This document shows, in pieces, positions 9,327 through 16,243 of a DNA stretch of 26,484 nucleotides. The notes below the pieces were generated by a model that made no database searches, had not been told where the DNA came from, and saw nothing but the letters and a program-made list of their open reading frames with translations. Both the position numbers and the translations under genes were made by a program. The DNA is from JBAZOO01 sp041648735 (lineage in GTDB: Bacteria; Verrucomicrobiota; Lentisphaeria; Oligosphaerales; CAITYL01): NCBI GenBank assembly GCA_041648735.1, contig JBAZOO010000042.1, positions 1 to 26,484 of the forward strand. Reading direction: 5' to 3'. The first letter of the stretch is position 1. Every line of letters begins with the position of its first letter.

Positions 9327-10220
9327 ATGAATGGCGACTTGCGTTTCAGCAAAATGACGGCGGCGGGCAATGATTTCATCTGCCTCGACGGGCGGCAGCC
9401 CGCCGCGGCGGAACTGGTGCGGAGTCCGCAACTGCCGGAGCGGATCCGGCGGCTCTGCCGGCGCGGCCTGGGGGTGGGCTCCGACGGGCTGATCGTCGCC
9501 CTGGCGCCGTCGCCGGGGGTGTTTGCCGCGGTGGCCGCCCGCTTTTTCGACCCGGACGGCAGCGAGGTGGAGCTGTGCGGCAACGGCACCGCCTGTTTCA
9601 CCGAGTGGGCGCTGGAGAACGGCTTGGCGGAAGGTCCCGACCTGCTGATCCAGACCCCGGCGGGGATCGCCCAGGGGCGGCGGGTGGCGGATGGCCCCGG
9701 CCGCGTCCGGGTCTGCATTCCGGAGCCGCGGGATTTCATCCTCCACCGCAAGGTCGAGGCGGGCGACCGGGTCTGGACGGTGCATACCGTGGTCACCGGC
9801 GTGCCGCACGGGGTGGTGCTGGCGGGCGACGAACTGCCGGAGCTGGATGTGCCGCACTATGGCACCCTGCTGCGGCGCCATCCGGAGTTCGGGCCGCGGG
9901 GGGTCAACGTCAATTTCGTCCAAGTGCTGGAACCGGGGCGGCTGGCGGTGCGCACCTTCGAGTTCGGCGTCGAGGCCGAGACCCTGGCCTGCGGGACGGG
10001 GTGCGCCTCGGCCGCCTTCCTCGCCACGCTCTTGCTTGACTGGCCGGAACCCTATCGCCAGGGGGAGACGCCGGTCCTGGTCGAGGTCCGCGGCGGCGAG
10101 ACGCTCAAGGTCTGGTTCACGGTGAAAGCGGGGAAGAGCCCGCCCAAGGTCACCAGTGTCTGCTTGGAGGCGCGGGTGCGCCCGGTCTACGCCGGCCGCC
10201 TGCTGCCCGGCTTCTGGTGA
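9327..10220 (+). CDS. dapF: Diaminopimelate epimerase
   Basis: Converts LL- to meso-diaminopimelate for lysine and peptidoglycan synthesis. 297 residues; ATG at 9327 preceded by AGGGAGATAGGGAAC. The two-cysteine mechanism is visible: C84 in VELCGNGTACF and C222 in LACGTGCASAA. The N-terminal FSKMTAAGNDFICLDG is the family opening. GTACF replaces the common GTRC(F/V)A, but this position is not catalytic. The last codon is six bases from the pheT stop on the other strand, so any terminator would have to lie inside one of the two genes. Confidence 0.96.
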   Translation: MNGDLRFSKMTAAGNDFICLDGRQPAAAELVRSPQLPERIRRLCRRGLGVGSDGLIVALAPSPGVFAAVAARFFDPDGSEVELCGNGTACFTEWALENGLAEGPDLLIQTPAGIAQGRRVADGPGRVRVCIPEPRDFILHRKVEAGDRVWTVHTVVTGVPHGVVLAGDELPELDVPHYGTLLRRHPEFGPRGVNVNFVQVLEPGRLAVRTFEFGVEAETLACGTGCASAAFLATLLLDWPEPYRQGETPVLVEVRGGETLKVWFTVKAGKSPPKVTSVCLEARVRPVYAGRLLPGFW

Positions 10221-10226
10221 GGGCGC

Positions 10227-12623
10227 TCAGCGGTACTGGACGGGGAGGGCCTTGGCGAGCTTGGCCTTGACGTCCTCGTGGGCCTGGTTCGCCTCGGCGT
10301 CGGTGAGGGTGCGCTCGGGATGGCGGTAGGTGAGGCTGAAGGCGAGGCTGCGGTTGCCGGGGCCGAGCAGTGTTTCGTCGGTGAAGAGGTCGAACAGTTC
10401 GACCTTTTCCAGCCAGGGGCAGCGGGCGGCGGCGATTGCCTCCTGGATGGCGGCGGCGCTGGCAGTGGCCGGGGCGACGAGGGAGATGTCGCGGGCGGTG
10501 GCCGGGAACTGGGGCAGGGGCCGGTACTTGGCCGGGGCCGGCGCGAGGGCGAGAAGGGCGTCGAGTTCGATGAGGGCGACGAAGAGGGGGGCCTTCAGCC
10601 GCAGCCCCTTGGTCAGGGCGGGGGCGGCTTCGCCGAAGATGGCGACTTCGCGGCCGTTGACGGTGAAGGCCGCGGCGGCGCCGGGGGCGAAGGCGGGGTG
10701 GGTGGCCGGGGCGGCGGTGGCGCCGGCGAGGCGGCGGGTTTCGAACCAGCTTTCCAGCAATCCCTTGAGGTCGAAGAAGTCCAGCAGCTCCGCCCGTTCC
10801 GCGCCGTAGCGTTCCGGGTGGCGGTGGCCGGTGAGGGCAATGGCCGCCTGGAGCCGTTCCTCGGGCACGCCGGGGCGCTTCAGGAAGATTCGGCCAATCT
10901 CGACGAGGGCCAGCTCCGGGTTGTTGTGGGCGATGTTGTGGGCGACGGCCTGGAGCAGGGTTGGCAGCAGGGAGGGGCGGAGGATTTCCGCCTCCGAGCT
11001 GATCGGGTTGGCGACGCGGACCAGCTCCGCCTCGGCGACGCCGGTGCCGGCCAGCGCCTGGGGCTTGGAGATGAGGGTGTAGTTGAGGATTTCGTCAAGC
11101 CCGAGGGCGAGGAGCTGGGCCCGCGCCGCCTCGACGGGATACCAGGTGTCCTCGGCGATCGTGCCGCCGAGCAGCGCCGCCGGCTTCGCCTCCGGGATGT
11201 TGTCGAGCCCATGGATTTGGGCCACTTCCTCGACCAGGTCGTGCTCCGCCTTCAGGTCCAGGCGGAAATGCGGAATCCGCACGGTCACGGTGGCGGCGTT
11301 CTCCTCGGCGACTTCCAGGCCGCGGCGGCGGAAGCAGTGGGCGATGTCGGTGACGCCCAGGTGGATGCCGAGCAGGCTATTGACCTTTTGGACGCGGCAG
11401 GCGATCTCCGCTGCCTGCCAAGGGGCGGGGTAGAAGTCGAGCACCCCGTGGGCGGCCTCGCCGCCGGCGATCTGGCAGAGCAGGGCGGCGGCACGGCGGC
11501 TGGCGGCCTCGACCGTTTCCCAGCTCACGCCGCGCTCGAAGCGGTGGGAGCTGTCGCTGGCGATGGCGAGGGTGCGCGCCGTGGCCCGGATGTTGGCGGG
11601 GTTGAAGGCCGCGCTTTCCAGGAGGACGGTGGTGGTCTTTTCGCTGATGCCGCTGTGTTCGCCGCCCATGATCCCGGCGAGGGCGACGCCGCGCTCGGCA
11701 TCGGCGATCAGGAGGTTTTCCGGGGTCAGGGTGTGGGTGCGGCCGTCGAGGGTGGTGAGGGTTTCGCCGGCCTTGGCGCGGCGGACGACGAGCCGCTGGC
11801 CGGCCAGGGTGGCGAGGTCGAAGGCGTGCAGCGGCTGGCCGTATTCGAGCATCACGTAGTTGGTGATGTCGACCACGTTGTTGATGCTGCGCAGGCCGAT
11901 GCTTTCCAGGCGCCGGACCAGCCACTCGGGGCTCGGGCCGACCTTGACGTTCTGGATGACGCGGGCGGTGTAGCGCGGGCAGAGCGCCGCGTCCTGGACC
12001 TCGACGGCGGCGAGGGCGGCGATGGTTGCGGACTCCGCCAGCTTCAGGGGCGCCTCGGGCAGGCGCAGGGTGCCGCCGGTGGCGGCGGCGACTTCGCGGG
12101 CGATGCCGATGTGGGAGAGCCAGTCGGGGCGGTTGGGGGTGACTTCCCAGTCGATGACGGTGTCGCCGGGGATGATCTCGGCCAGGGGCCGGCCCAGGGG
12201 GGTGGTTTCCGGCAGGAGCAGCAGCCCTTCGTGCTCAGCGGTGAGGCCAAGTTCGTGGGCGGAGCACATCATTCCCTGGGACTCGACGCCGCGGAGCTTG
12301 GCGCGCTTGATCTTGAAACCGCCGCCGAAGTCGGTGCCCTCGGTGGCGAGGGGGACGATCCGGCCGGGGTCGCAGTTGGGTGCGCCGCAGACGATTTGCA
12401 GCGGGGTGTCGCCGCCGGTGGTGACGCTGCAGACGCTGAGCTTGTCCGCGTTGGGATGGCGTTCGCGGGTGAGGATTTGGGCGGTGACGACGCCGGGGGG
12501 GATGGCGCCGCGGGTTTCGATCCCTTCCACTTCCAGCCCGGCCTGGGTCAGCCGCCGGGCGAGTTCGGCCGGCGTCCAGGGGATGTCCACATAGTCTTGC
12601 AGCCAATTGACGGAGGTTTTCAT
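10227..12623 (-). CDS. pheT: Phenylalanyl-tRNA synthetase beta subunit
   Basis: Beta subunit of the alpha2beta2 PheRS, 798 residues, the usual bacterial length. ATG at 12623 (MKTSVNWLQDYVDIPWTPAE). Domains in order: the OB-fold tRNA-binding domain (about 40-150; VVTAQILTRERHPNADKLSV, IVCGAPNC), the B3/B4 editing domain (about 205-380; NVVDITNYVMLEYGQPLHAFD, GIMGGEHSGI), B5 (about 405-475), the catalytic-like core (LALVEIGRIF) and the C-terminal anticodon-binding FDX-ACB domain (QFPATARDISLVAPA, ending LTDAEANQAHEDVKAKLAKA). It follows pheS by 82 bases. No good ribosome-binding site is visible before the ATG. Confidence 0.97.
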   Translation of the reverse strand: MKTSVNWLQDYVDIPWTPAELARRLTQAGLEVEGIETRGAIPPGVVTAQILTRERHPNADKLSVCSVTTGGDTPLQIVCGAPNCDPGRIVPLATEGTDFGGGFKIKRAKLRGVESQGMMCSAHELGLTAEHEGLLLLPETTPLGRPLAEIIPGDTVIDWEVTPNRPDWLSHIGIAREVAAATGGTLRLPEAPLKLAESATIAALAAVEVQDAALCPRYTARVIQNVKVGPSPEWLVRRLESIGLRSINNVVDITNYVMLEYGQPLHAFDLATLAGQRLVVRRAKAGETLTTLDGRTHTLTPENLLIADAERGVALAGIMGGEHSGISEKTTTVLLESAAFNPANIRATARTLAIASDSSHRFERGVSWETVEAASRRAAALLCQIAGGEAAHGVLDFYPAPWQAAEIACRVQKVNSLLGIHLGVTDIAHCFRRRGLEVAEENAATVTVRIPHFRLDLKAEHDLVEEVAQIHGLDNIPEAKPAALLGGTIAEDTWYPVEAARAQLLALGLDEILNYTLISKPQALAGTGVAEAELVRVANPISSEAEILRPSLLPTLLQAVAHNIAHNNPELALVEIGRIFLKRPGVPEERLQAAIALTGHRHPERYGAERAELLDFFDLKGLLESWFETRRLAGATAAPATHPAFAPGAAAAFTVNGREVAIFGEAAPALTKGLRLKAPLFVALIELDALLALAPAPAKYRPLPQFPATARDISLVAPATASAAAIQEAIAAARCPWLEKVELFDLFTDETLLGPGNRSLAFSLTYRHPERTLTDAEANQAHEDVKAKLAKALPVQYR

Positions 12624-12705
12624 GGGACTGCCAAAAAGTTTTTTTTGCGGTTCGGGTTGGAGCGTCGTGGCGGCGGCGGGCGGGGGGCGGGGGGTGGGGC
12701 GCGCC

Positions 12706-13752
12706 TCAGAACTGCTGGAGGAAGCGGACGTTGTTTTCGTAGAGCAGCCGCAGGTCGTTGATGGCGTAGCGGATCATGGCGATGCGCTCCAGCCCCATGC
12801 CGAAGGCGTAGCCGGTGACCTGCTCGGGGTCGTAGCCGACGGCGCGGAAGACGGCGGGGTTGACCATGCCGGCGCCGGCGATCTCCAGCCAGCCGGAGTT
12901 CTTGCAGACGCGGCAGCCCTGGCCGCCGCAGATGATGCAGGAGGCGTCGCATTCGACGCTGGGCTCGGTGAAGGGGAAGAAGTGGGGGCGGAAGCGGATC
13001 TTGGTGGCCGGGCCGAACATTTCGCGGGCGAAGTCGGCCATGGTCCCCTTGAGGTCGGCGAGGGAGGTTTGGCGGGCGACGTAGAGCCCCTCGATCTGGT
13101 GGAAGCTCATGCCGTGGGTGGCGTCGGGGGTGTCGCGCCGGTAGCAGCGGCCGGGGCAGACGACCCGGATCGGCGGCTGGCGGCTTTCCATGACCCGGAC
13201 CTGGACGGGGGAAGTCTGGGTGCGGAGCAGGCGGCAGTCGGGGTCGAGCCAGCCCCAGTTGCGCTCGTCCAAGCCAAAATAGAAGGTGTCCTCCGGGGTG
13301 CGCGAGGGATGGTCGGCGGGGGCGTTGAGGGCGTCGAAGTTGTTGCGGACCGTCTCGATGTCCGGGCCGTCGGCGACGATGAAGCCCATGCGGCGGAAGA
13401 TGGCCACGGCATCCTCCATGACCCGGGTGATCGGGTGCCGGCGGCCGAGGGGGCGGCGGCGGCCGGGGAGGGTGACATCAACCGCGGCCGCGGCCCGGGC
13501 ACCGCCGCCGACGCGGGCGAGCGCGGCATCGAGCGCCGCCTGGATGCCGTCCTTGAGCCGGTTGGCGGCCTTGCCCGCCGCCGGCTTCTCCGCCGGGGTC
13601 AGCCGGCCGAGCCCCGACATCAGCTCCGCCACCTGTCCCTTGCGTCCCAGGTACTTGACCTTCAACGCCTCGACGGCGGCCTCGTCGGCGGCGGCGGCCA
13701 GCGCGGCCGCCGCCGCCGCCAGGAGTGCATCCATTTCCGCGATCAATGACAT
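12706..13752 (-). CDS. pheS: Phenylalanyl-tRNA synthetase alpha subunit
   Basis: Catalytic alpha subunit, 348 residues. I chose the ATG at 13752 (MSLIAEMDALLAAAAAALAA), preceded by GAGG; the frame is open upstream but is leader sequence there. The N-terminal coiled-coil arm is Ala-rich (about 1-85; VKYLGRKGQVAELM). Class II motifs follow: GRRHPITRVMED, FDALNAPADHPSR, LLRTQTSPVQVRVM, and motif 3 GYAFGMGLERIAMIRY. A Cys cluster CIICGGQGCRVCKNSGW near residue 265 is the metal-binding insertion seen in many bacterial PheS. The leader carries a Rho-independent terminator hairpin, which suggests attenuation. Confidence 0.97.
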   Translation of the reverse strand: MSLIAEMDALLAAAAAALAAAADEAAVEALKVKYLGRKGQVAELMSGLGRLTPAEKPAAGKAANRLKDGIQAALDAALARVGGGARAAAAVDVTLPGRRRPLGRRHPITRVMEDAVAIFRRMGFIVADGPDIETVRNNFDALNAPADHPSRTPEDTFYFGLDERNWGWLDPDCRLLRTQTSPVQVRVMESRQPPIRVVCPGRCYRRDTPDATHGMSFHQIEGLYVARQTSLADLKGTMADFAREMFGPATKIRFRPHFFPFTEPSVECDASCIICGGQGCRVCKNSGWLEIAGAGMVNPAVFRAVGYDPEQVTGYAFGMGLERIAMIRYAINDLRLLYENNVRFLQQF

Positions 13753-13812
13753 GGCGACCTCATTCCGTTGCGCAACCGTTCCGCCTGGCGCGGCGGCGGC
13801 TTGCTGGGAAAC

Positions 13813-13849
13813 AAAAAAAAGGCGCCCCTTCCATCTGGCGGCAGGGCGC
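13813..13849 (-). terminator. Rho-independent terminator in the pheS leader (candidate attenuator)
   Basis: On the minus strand GCGCCC (13849-13844) can pair with GGGCGC (13827-13822) across a 16-base loop, followed at once by C and eight T residues (13820-13813). It lies 61-97 bases upstream of the pheS ATG, and the nearest gene further upstream points the other way, so it would act inside the pheST leader. CCGCG, overlapping the 5' arm, can also pair with an upstream CGCGG, which would prevent the terminator stem. Confidence 0.6.
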
Positions 13850-13963
13850 GGCTCCACTCCGGAAATCCCGCGTTCCAATTCGAAAACATTCGACAACCGG
13901 AAACCAAAATTGGAATTTAATGTAGCCGGCACCGCGGGGGATGCAACCGTGGTGCATGGCGGG

Positions 13964-13969
13964 AATATA
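13964..13969 (-). promoter_or_regulatory. Candidate -10 element for pheST
   Basis: TATATT in the context GCTATATTCC, identical to the site upstream of ftsK. It would start transcription near 13957, before the leader terminator. No convincing -35 hexamer is seen. Confidence 0.35.
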
Positions 13970-14108
13970 GCGGTCCGGCCGCCGCCGCGGTGACGGTGCG
14001 GCCACTTTGCCCCGCCCCCGAGTGGGTGGGGCCGGCCGGCCCCAGGCGCCTTCGCCTCTCCCCAGCGCCAAGGCTCAGCGGGCGGTACTCCGTCCGATGG
14101 AGCCGTTT

Positions 14109-14162
14109 GTCCGCAATTACAGTGATGAGTTGCATCCCGGTTGGTGCGGGAAAGGTGCTCAT
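14109..14162 (-). pseudogene. HicA toxin, 5' remnant
   Basis: The ATG at 14162 overlaps the stop of the hicB remnant as ATGA, the usual hicB-hicA junction for this orientation. The first codons read MSTFPAPTGMQLITVIAD, which fits the start of HicA mRNA interferases (M-x-x-x-P-x-x-T-G-K-Q-L-I-x-x-L). After about 18 codons the resemblance stops: the expected GF-x-x-x-R-x-x-GSH core with the catalytic His is absent and the sequence becomes GC-rich and Arg-rich, although the frame stays open to 13917. The toxin must be inactive. The assignment rests on a short match and on the pairing with hicB. Confidence 0.5.
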
Positions 14163-14260
14163 GCCATCACCGCCACGCGTTGGACACCAACGAACTGGTT
14201 GGATACCGGTTCCTCCACTTCCAAGCACAACTCAATGGCTTCGTTGAATTCTTTAATCAT
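14159..14260 (-). pseudogene. HicB antitoxin, 3' remnant (33-codon ORF)
   Basis: The frame from the ATG at 14260 encodes 33 residues beginning MIKEFNEAIELCLEVEEPVS and ending QFVGVQRVAVMA. This matches the C-terminal third of short HicB antitoxins, where L-x-E-x-x-E-A-I-E-L-x-L-E is followed by (E/Q)FVG-Q--V-VA. The N-terminal partial-RNase-H part is missing. GGAGG lies seven bases before the ATG, so the fragment could still be translated, but it could hardly fold as an antitoxin. The stop overlaps the hicA start. The local AT content is higher than in the neighbours, which fits foreign origin. Confidence 0.5.
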
Positions 14261-14326
14261 TTATATGCCTCCGTTTTCTGAAAACCACTATCTGTTTTTT
14301 CCCCTCTTCATCATCCCCGCCAAGGT

Positions 14327-14446
14327 GCGAACCCCAAGCTCAGCGACCGCGGAGTGCGGTGCGGCACCTGCTCGGTGGGCGGAAAGGCGGCGGTGGAAGC
14401 AGGTGCCGTGACGCACGGAGCGGTTCGCGGCAGCGCATGGTTAGGC
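14327..14446 (+). other. Integron attC-like recombination site
   Basis: An imperfect palindrome of about 120 bases. GGCACCTGCT (14363-14372) pairs perfectly with AGCAGGTGCC (14398-14407). Outward, GTGCG (14354-14358) pairs with CGCAC (14412-14416) and ACCGC (14346-14350) with GCGGT (14420-14424), with mismatches between. The right end is GTTAGGC (14440-14446), a perfect GTTRRRY R' core site. The left end TGCGAACC occupies the R'' position (consensus RYYYAAC) but is degenerate. Length, end boxes and symmetry fit attC sites of integron cassettes. No integrase gene is in the window, so this would be a lone attC. Confidence 0.5.
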
Positions 14447-14676
14447 GACTGTCGGTTCATGGTGATGCGGAGCAGAGCGGACCAGAAAAGGCACGGAACA
14501 AACGAGAGCAGCGAACGACCAGAACAACGCGGACTTTTTGGCCAGGGTACACATTAATCAGCCGGTTTTTGGTTGCACCGTGTCGGAACCACCCGTCCAG
14601 GTTTTCTGGCCGGCCGCGGGGCGGGAGAAGGGGGCGGTGTGCGGCGGGCGGAGCCGGTTGATTTCCGCCCGGCCGA

Positions 14677-14704
14677 TGGTATGCTTCTTTTTGTAAGCAT
14701 GCCA
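14677..14704. promoter_or_regulatory. 10-bp inverted repeat just upstream of the radical SAM gene
   Basis: TGGTATGCTT (14677-14686) and AAGCATGCCA (14695-14704) form a 10-bp stem with one G-T pair around an 8-base T-rich loop. It ends 24 bases before the ATG of the radical SAM gene, which suits an operator or a translational hairpin. Nothing shows which factor would bind. Confidence 0.45.
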
Positions 14705-14728
14705 TTGGGCTGTGCAGGCGGTGGACAG

Positions 14729-15997
14729 ATGGAGTTGGCGGAAAAAATCCGGATCCTGGGGGAGGCGGCGCGCTACGACGCCTCCTGCGCCTCCAGCGGC
14801 AGCCGGCGCGAGCGGCCGGCCGGCGGCATGGGCAGCACTTCGGCCTGCGGCGTCTGCCATAGCTGGTCGGACGACGGCCGCTGCATCTCCCTGCTCAAGC
14901 TGCTGCTGACGAACCACTGTGACTACGACTGTGCCTATTGCCTGAACCGGCGGAGCAACGACGTGCCGCGCGCCGCCTTCACCGTGCGCGAGGTGGTGGA
15001 GCTGACGGTGGAGTTCTACCGGCGCAACTACATCGAGGGGCTGTTCCTGAGTTCGGGGGTCGCCGGCGGGCCGGATGCGACGATGGATCGGCTGGTCGCC
15101 GTGGCGCGGAGCCTGCGGCAGGAGCACCGCTTCGGCGGCTACATCCATCTGAAGGCGATCCCGGGGGCGAGCCCGGCGCTGATCCGGGCGGCGGGGGCGG
15201 TGGCGGACCGGATCAGCGTGAACATCGAGTTGCCTTCCGGCGAGGCGTTGCGGAACTTGGCGCCGGAGAAGCGCAAGGAGGCGATCCTGGCGCCGATGGG
15301 GCAGATCCATGAGGCGATCACGGCGAACAAGGTGGAGCGACGGCAAAGCCGGCGGGCGGCGGCGTGGGCGCCGGCGGGGCAGAGCACGCAGATGATCGTC
15401 GGCGCCAGCCCGGAGACGGACTTGCAGATTTTGCAGCTCTCGGCGGCGCTCTACCGGCATTTCGCCCTCAAGCGGGTCTACTATTCCGCCTTTGTGCCGG
15501 TGGTGCGCGACTCCCGGCTGCCGGCGCTGCGTGCGCCGCCGCTCCGGCGCGAGCACCGGCTCTACCAAGCGGACTGGCTGATGCGCTACTACGGGTTCGA
15601 CGCCGGCGAGATCCTGACCCCGCAGGAGCCGCTGCTGGACGAGGCGCTGGATCCGAAGGCCGCCTGGGCCTTGCGGAATCCGCATCTGTTCCCGGTTGAG
15701 CTGAACCAGGCGGCGTACGAGACGCTGCTGCGGGTGCCGGGGATTGGGCCGCGCTCGGCGCAGCGGCTGATCGCGTCACGCCGCTTTGCGCCGATCCGGT
15801 ACGAGCACTTGGCCAAGATCGGGGTGGTGCTCAAGCGCGCCCGCTTCTTCATTGCCTGCCCCGGGATGCCGGAGGTGATCGACCTGGCGCGGCCGGGCGG
15901 CGGACCGGCGGTGCGCCGCCAGCTTGCCGCCGGTGCCGGCACCGGCGGCGGGGCCGTGGCTGACCGGCAGCCGCTGCTGCTGCCGCTGGCGGGTTGA
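14729..15997 (+). CDS. Putative DNA modification/repair radical SAM protein with helix-hairpin-helix
   Basis: 422 residues from the ATG at 14729 (MELAEKIRILGEAARYDASC); in-frame starts upstream (14681, 14699) overlap the hairpin and are less likely. The radical SAM cluster is CDYDCAYC (C64, C68, C71). Two further Cys precede it (SACGVCHSW). The N-terminal KI-IL--AA-YDASC-SSG opening and the C-terminal helix-hairpin-helix (ELNQAAYETLLRVPGIGPRSA) match the family annotated as putative DNA modification/repair radical SAM protein. That family usually neighbours a small uracil-DNA-glycosylase-related protein; none is in this window. Its substrate is unknown; the HhH suggests contact with DNA. Confidence 0.88.
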   Translation: MELAEKIRILGEAARYDASCASSGSRRERPAGGMGSTSACGVCHSWSDDGRCISLLKLLLTNHCDYDCAYCLNRRSNDVPRAAFTVREVVELTVEFYRRNYIEGLFLSSGVAGGPDATMDRLVAVARSLRQEHRFGGYIHLKAIPGASPALIRAAGAVADRISVNIELPSGEALRNLAPEKRKEAILAPMGQIHEAITANKVERRQSRRAAAWAPAGQSTQMIVGASPETDLQILQLSAALYRHFALKRVYYSAFVPVVRDSRLPALRAPPLRREHRLYQADWLMRYYGFDAGEILTPQEPLLDEALDPKAAWALRNPHLFPVELNQAAYETLLRVPGIGPRSAQRLIASRRFAPIRYEHLAKIGVVLKRARFFIACPGMPEVIDLARPGGGPAVRRQLAAGAGTGGGAVADRQPLLLPLAG

Positions 15998-16054
15998 CGC
16001 CGCCCAACGCTGGCCGCGGCCCCGCCGCCGCCGCGCAAACGGCCAGCGGCCAAC

Positions 16055-16060
16055 TATAGT
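16055..16060 (+). promoter_or_regulatory. Candidate -10 element for the thi transcript
   Basis: TATAGT about 18 bases before the riboswitch aptamer, in a GC-rich stretch. It is identical to the hexamer upstream of the malic enzyme gene. No clear -35 is visible. Confidence 0.4.
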
Positions 16061-16077
16061 ATTGGGCACATTCATGC

Positions 16078-16168
16078 TGCTGGGGGAGCCGGGCAAGCCG
16101 GCTGAGAAACAAACCGCGTCGTTTGTGACCCCGTAACCTGATCCGGATCATGCCGGCGGAGGGAAGCA
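16078..16168 (+). promoter_or_regulatory. TPP riboswitch (THI element)
   Basis: The conserved aptamer elements appear in order: GGGGGAGCC, GGCTGAGA (16110-16117), GACCC, AACCTGATCCGGATCATGCC and GGCGGAGGGAAGCA. The outer stem TGCT (16078-16081) closes with AGCA (16165-16168). It binds thiamine pyrophosphate and lowers expression of the thiamine genes that follow. The aptamer's 3' strand GGCGGAG can alternatively pair with CTCCGCC at 16186-16192, linking ligand binding to the downstream hairpins. Confidence 0.95.
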
Positions 16169-16173
16169 CGTCC

Positions 16174-16227
16174 GCGGAGCCCGCGCTCCGCCGCCAAGGC
16201 GCCCTTCCAACCCCGGAAGGACGCCTT
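16174..16227 (+). promoter_or_regulatory. Expression platform of the TPP riboswitch (two hairpins)
   Basis: Hairpin one is GCGGAGC/GCTCCGC (16174-16191). Hairpin two (16196-16227) has a 13-position stem with one C-A mismatch, AAGGCG-C-CCTTCC against GGAAGG-A-CGCCTT, around AACCCC. Only ATTTTG follows, a weak T tract, so termination is possible but not certain. The thiD ATG lies 16 bases after the second stem and has no Shine-Dalgarno sequence. Confidence 0.55.
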
Positions 16228-16243
16228 CCCCATTTTGTGCCCC

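Noticed and set aside
10278..12761. 827-codon + strand open frame antisense to pheT
   Set aside because: Same situation: Gly/Ala/Asp-rich composition with no motif, opposite a full PheT.
13753..13932. N-terminal extension of PheS to an upstream start
   Set aside because: The extension would translate through the terminator and T tract; GAGG upstream of 13752 and normal PheS length favour the shorter form.
14040..14110. Second attC-like half near GCCAAGGCTCAGCGGGCGG
   Set aside because: It resembles the left arm of the 14327 site, but the only GTT box nearby (GTTTGTC) does not fit GTTRRRY and no full stem forms.
14354..14661. Short + strand frames (67-100 codons) across the attC-like site
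   Set aside because: No ribosome-binding site, no recognisable domain, and they cut through the palindrome; likely chance frames.
16046..16070. Short palindrome CCAACTATAGTATTGG at the skew break considered as a dif site
   Set aside because: It lacks the conserved XerD-arm pattern TTATGTNAA and is shorter than 28 bases; it is better read as a -10 region.
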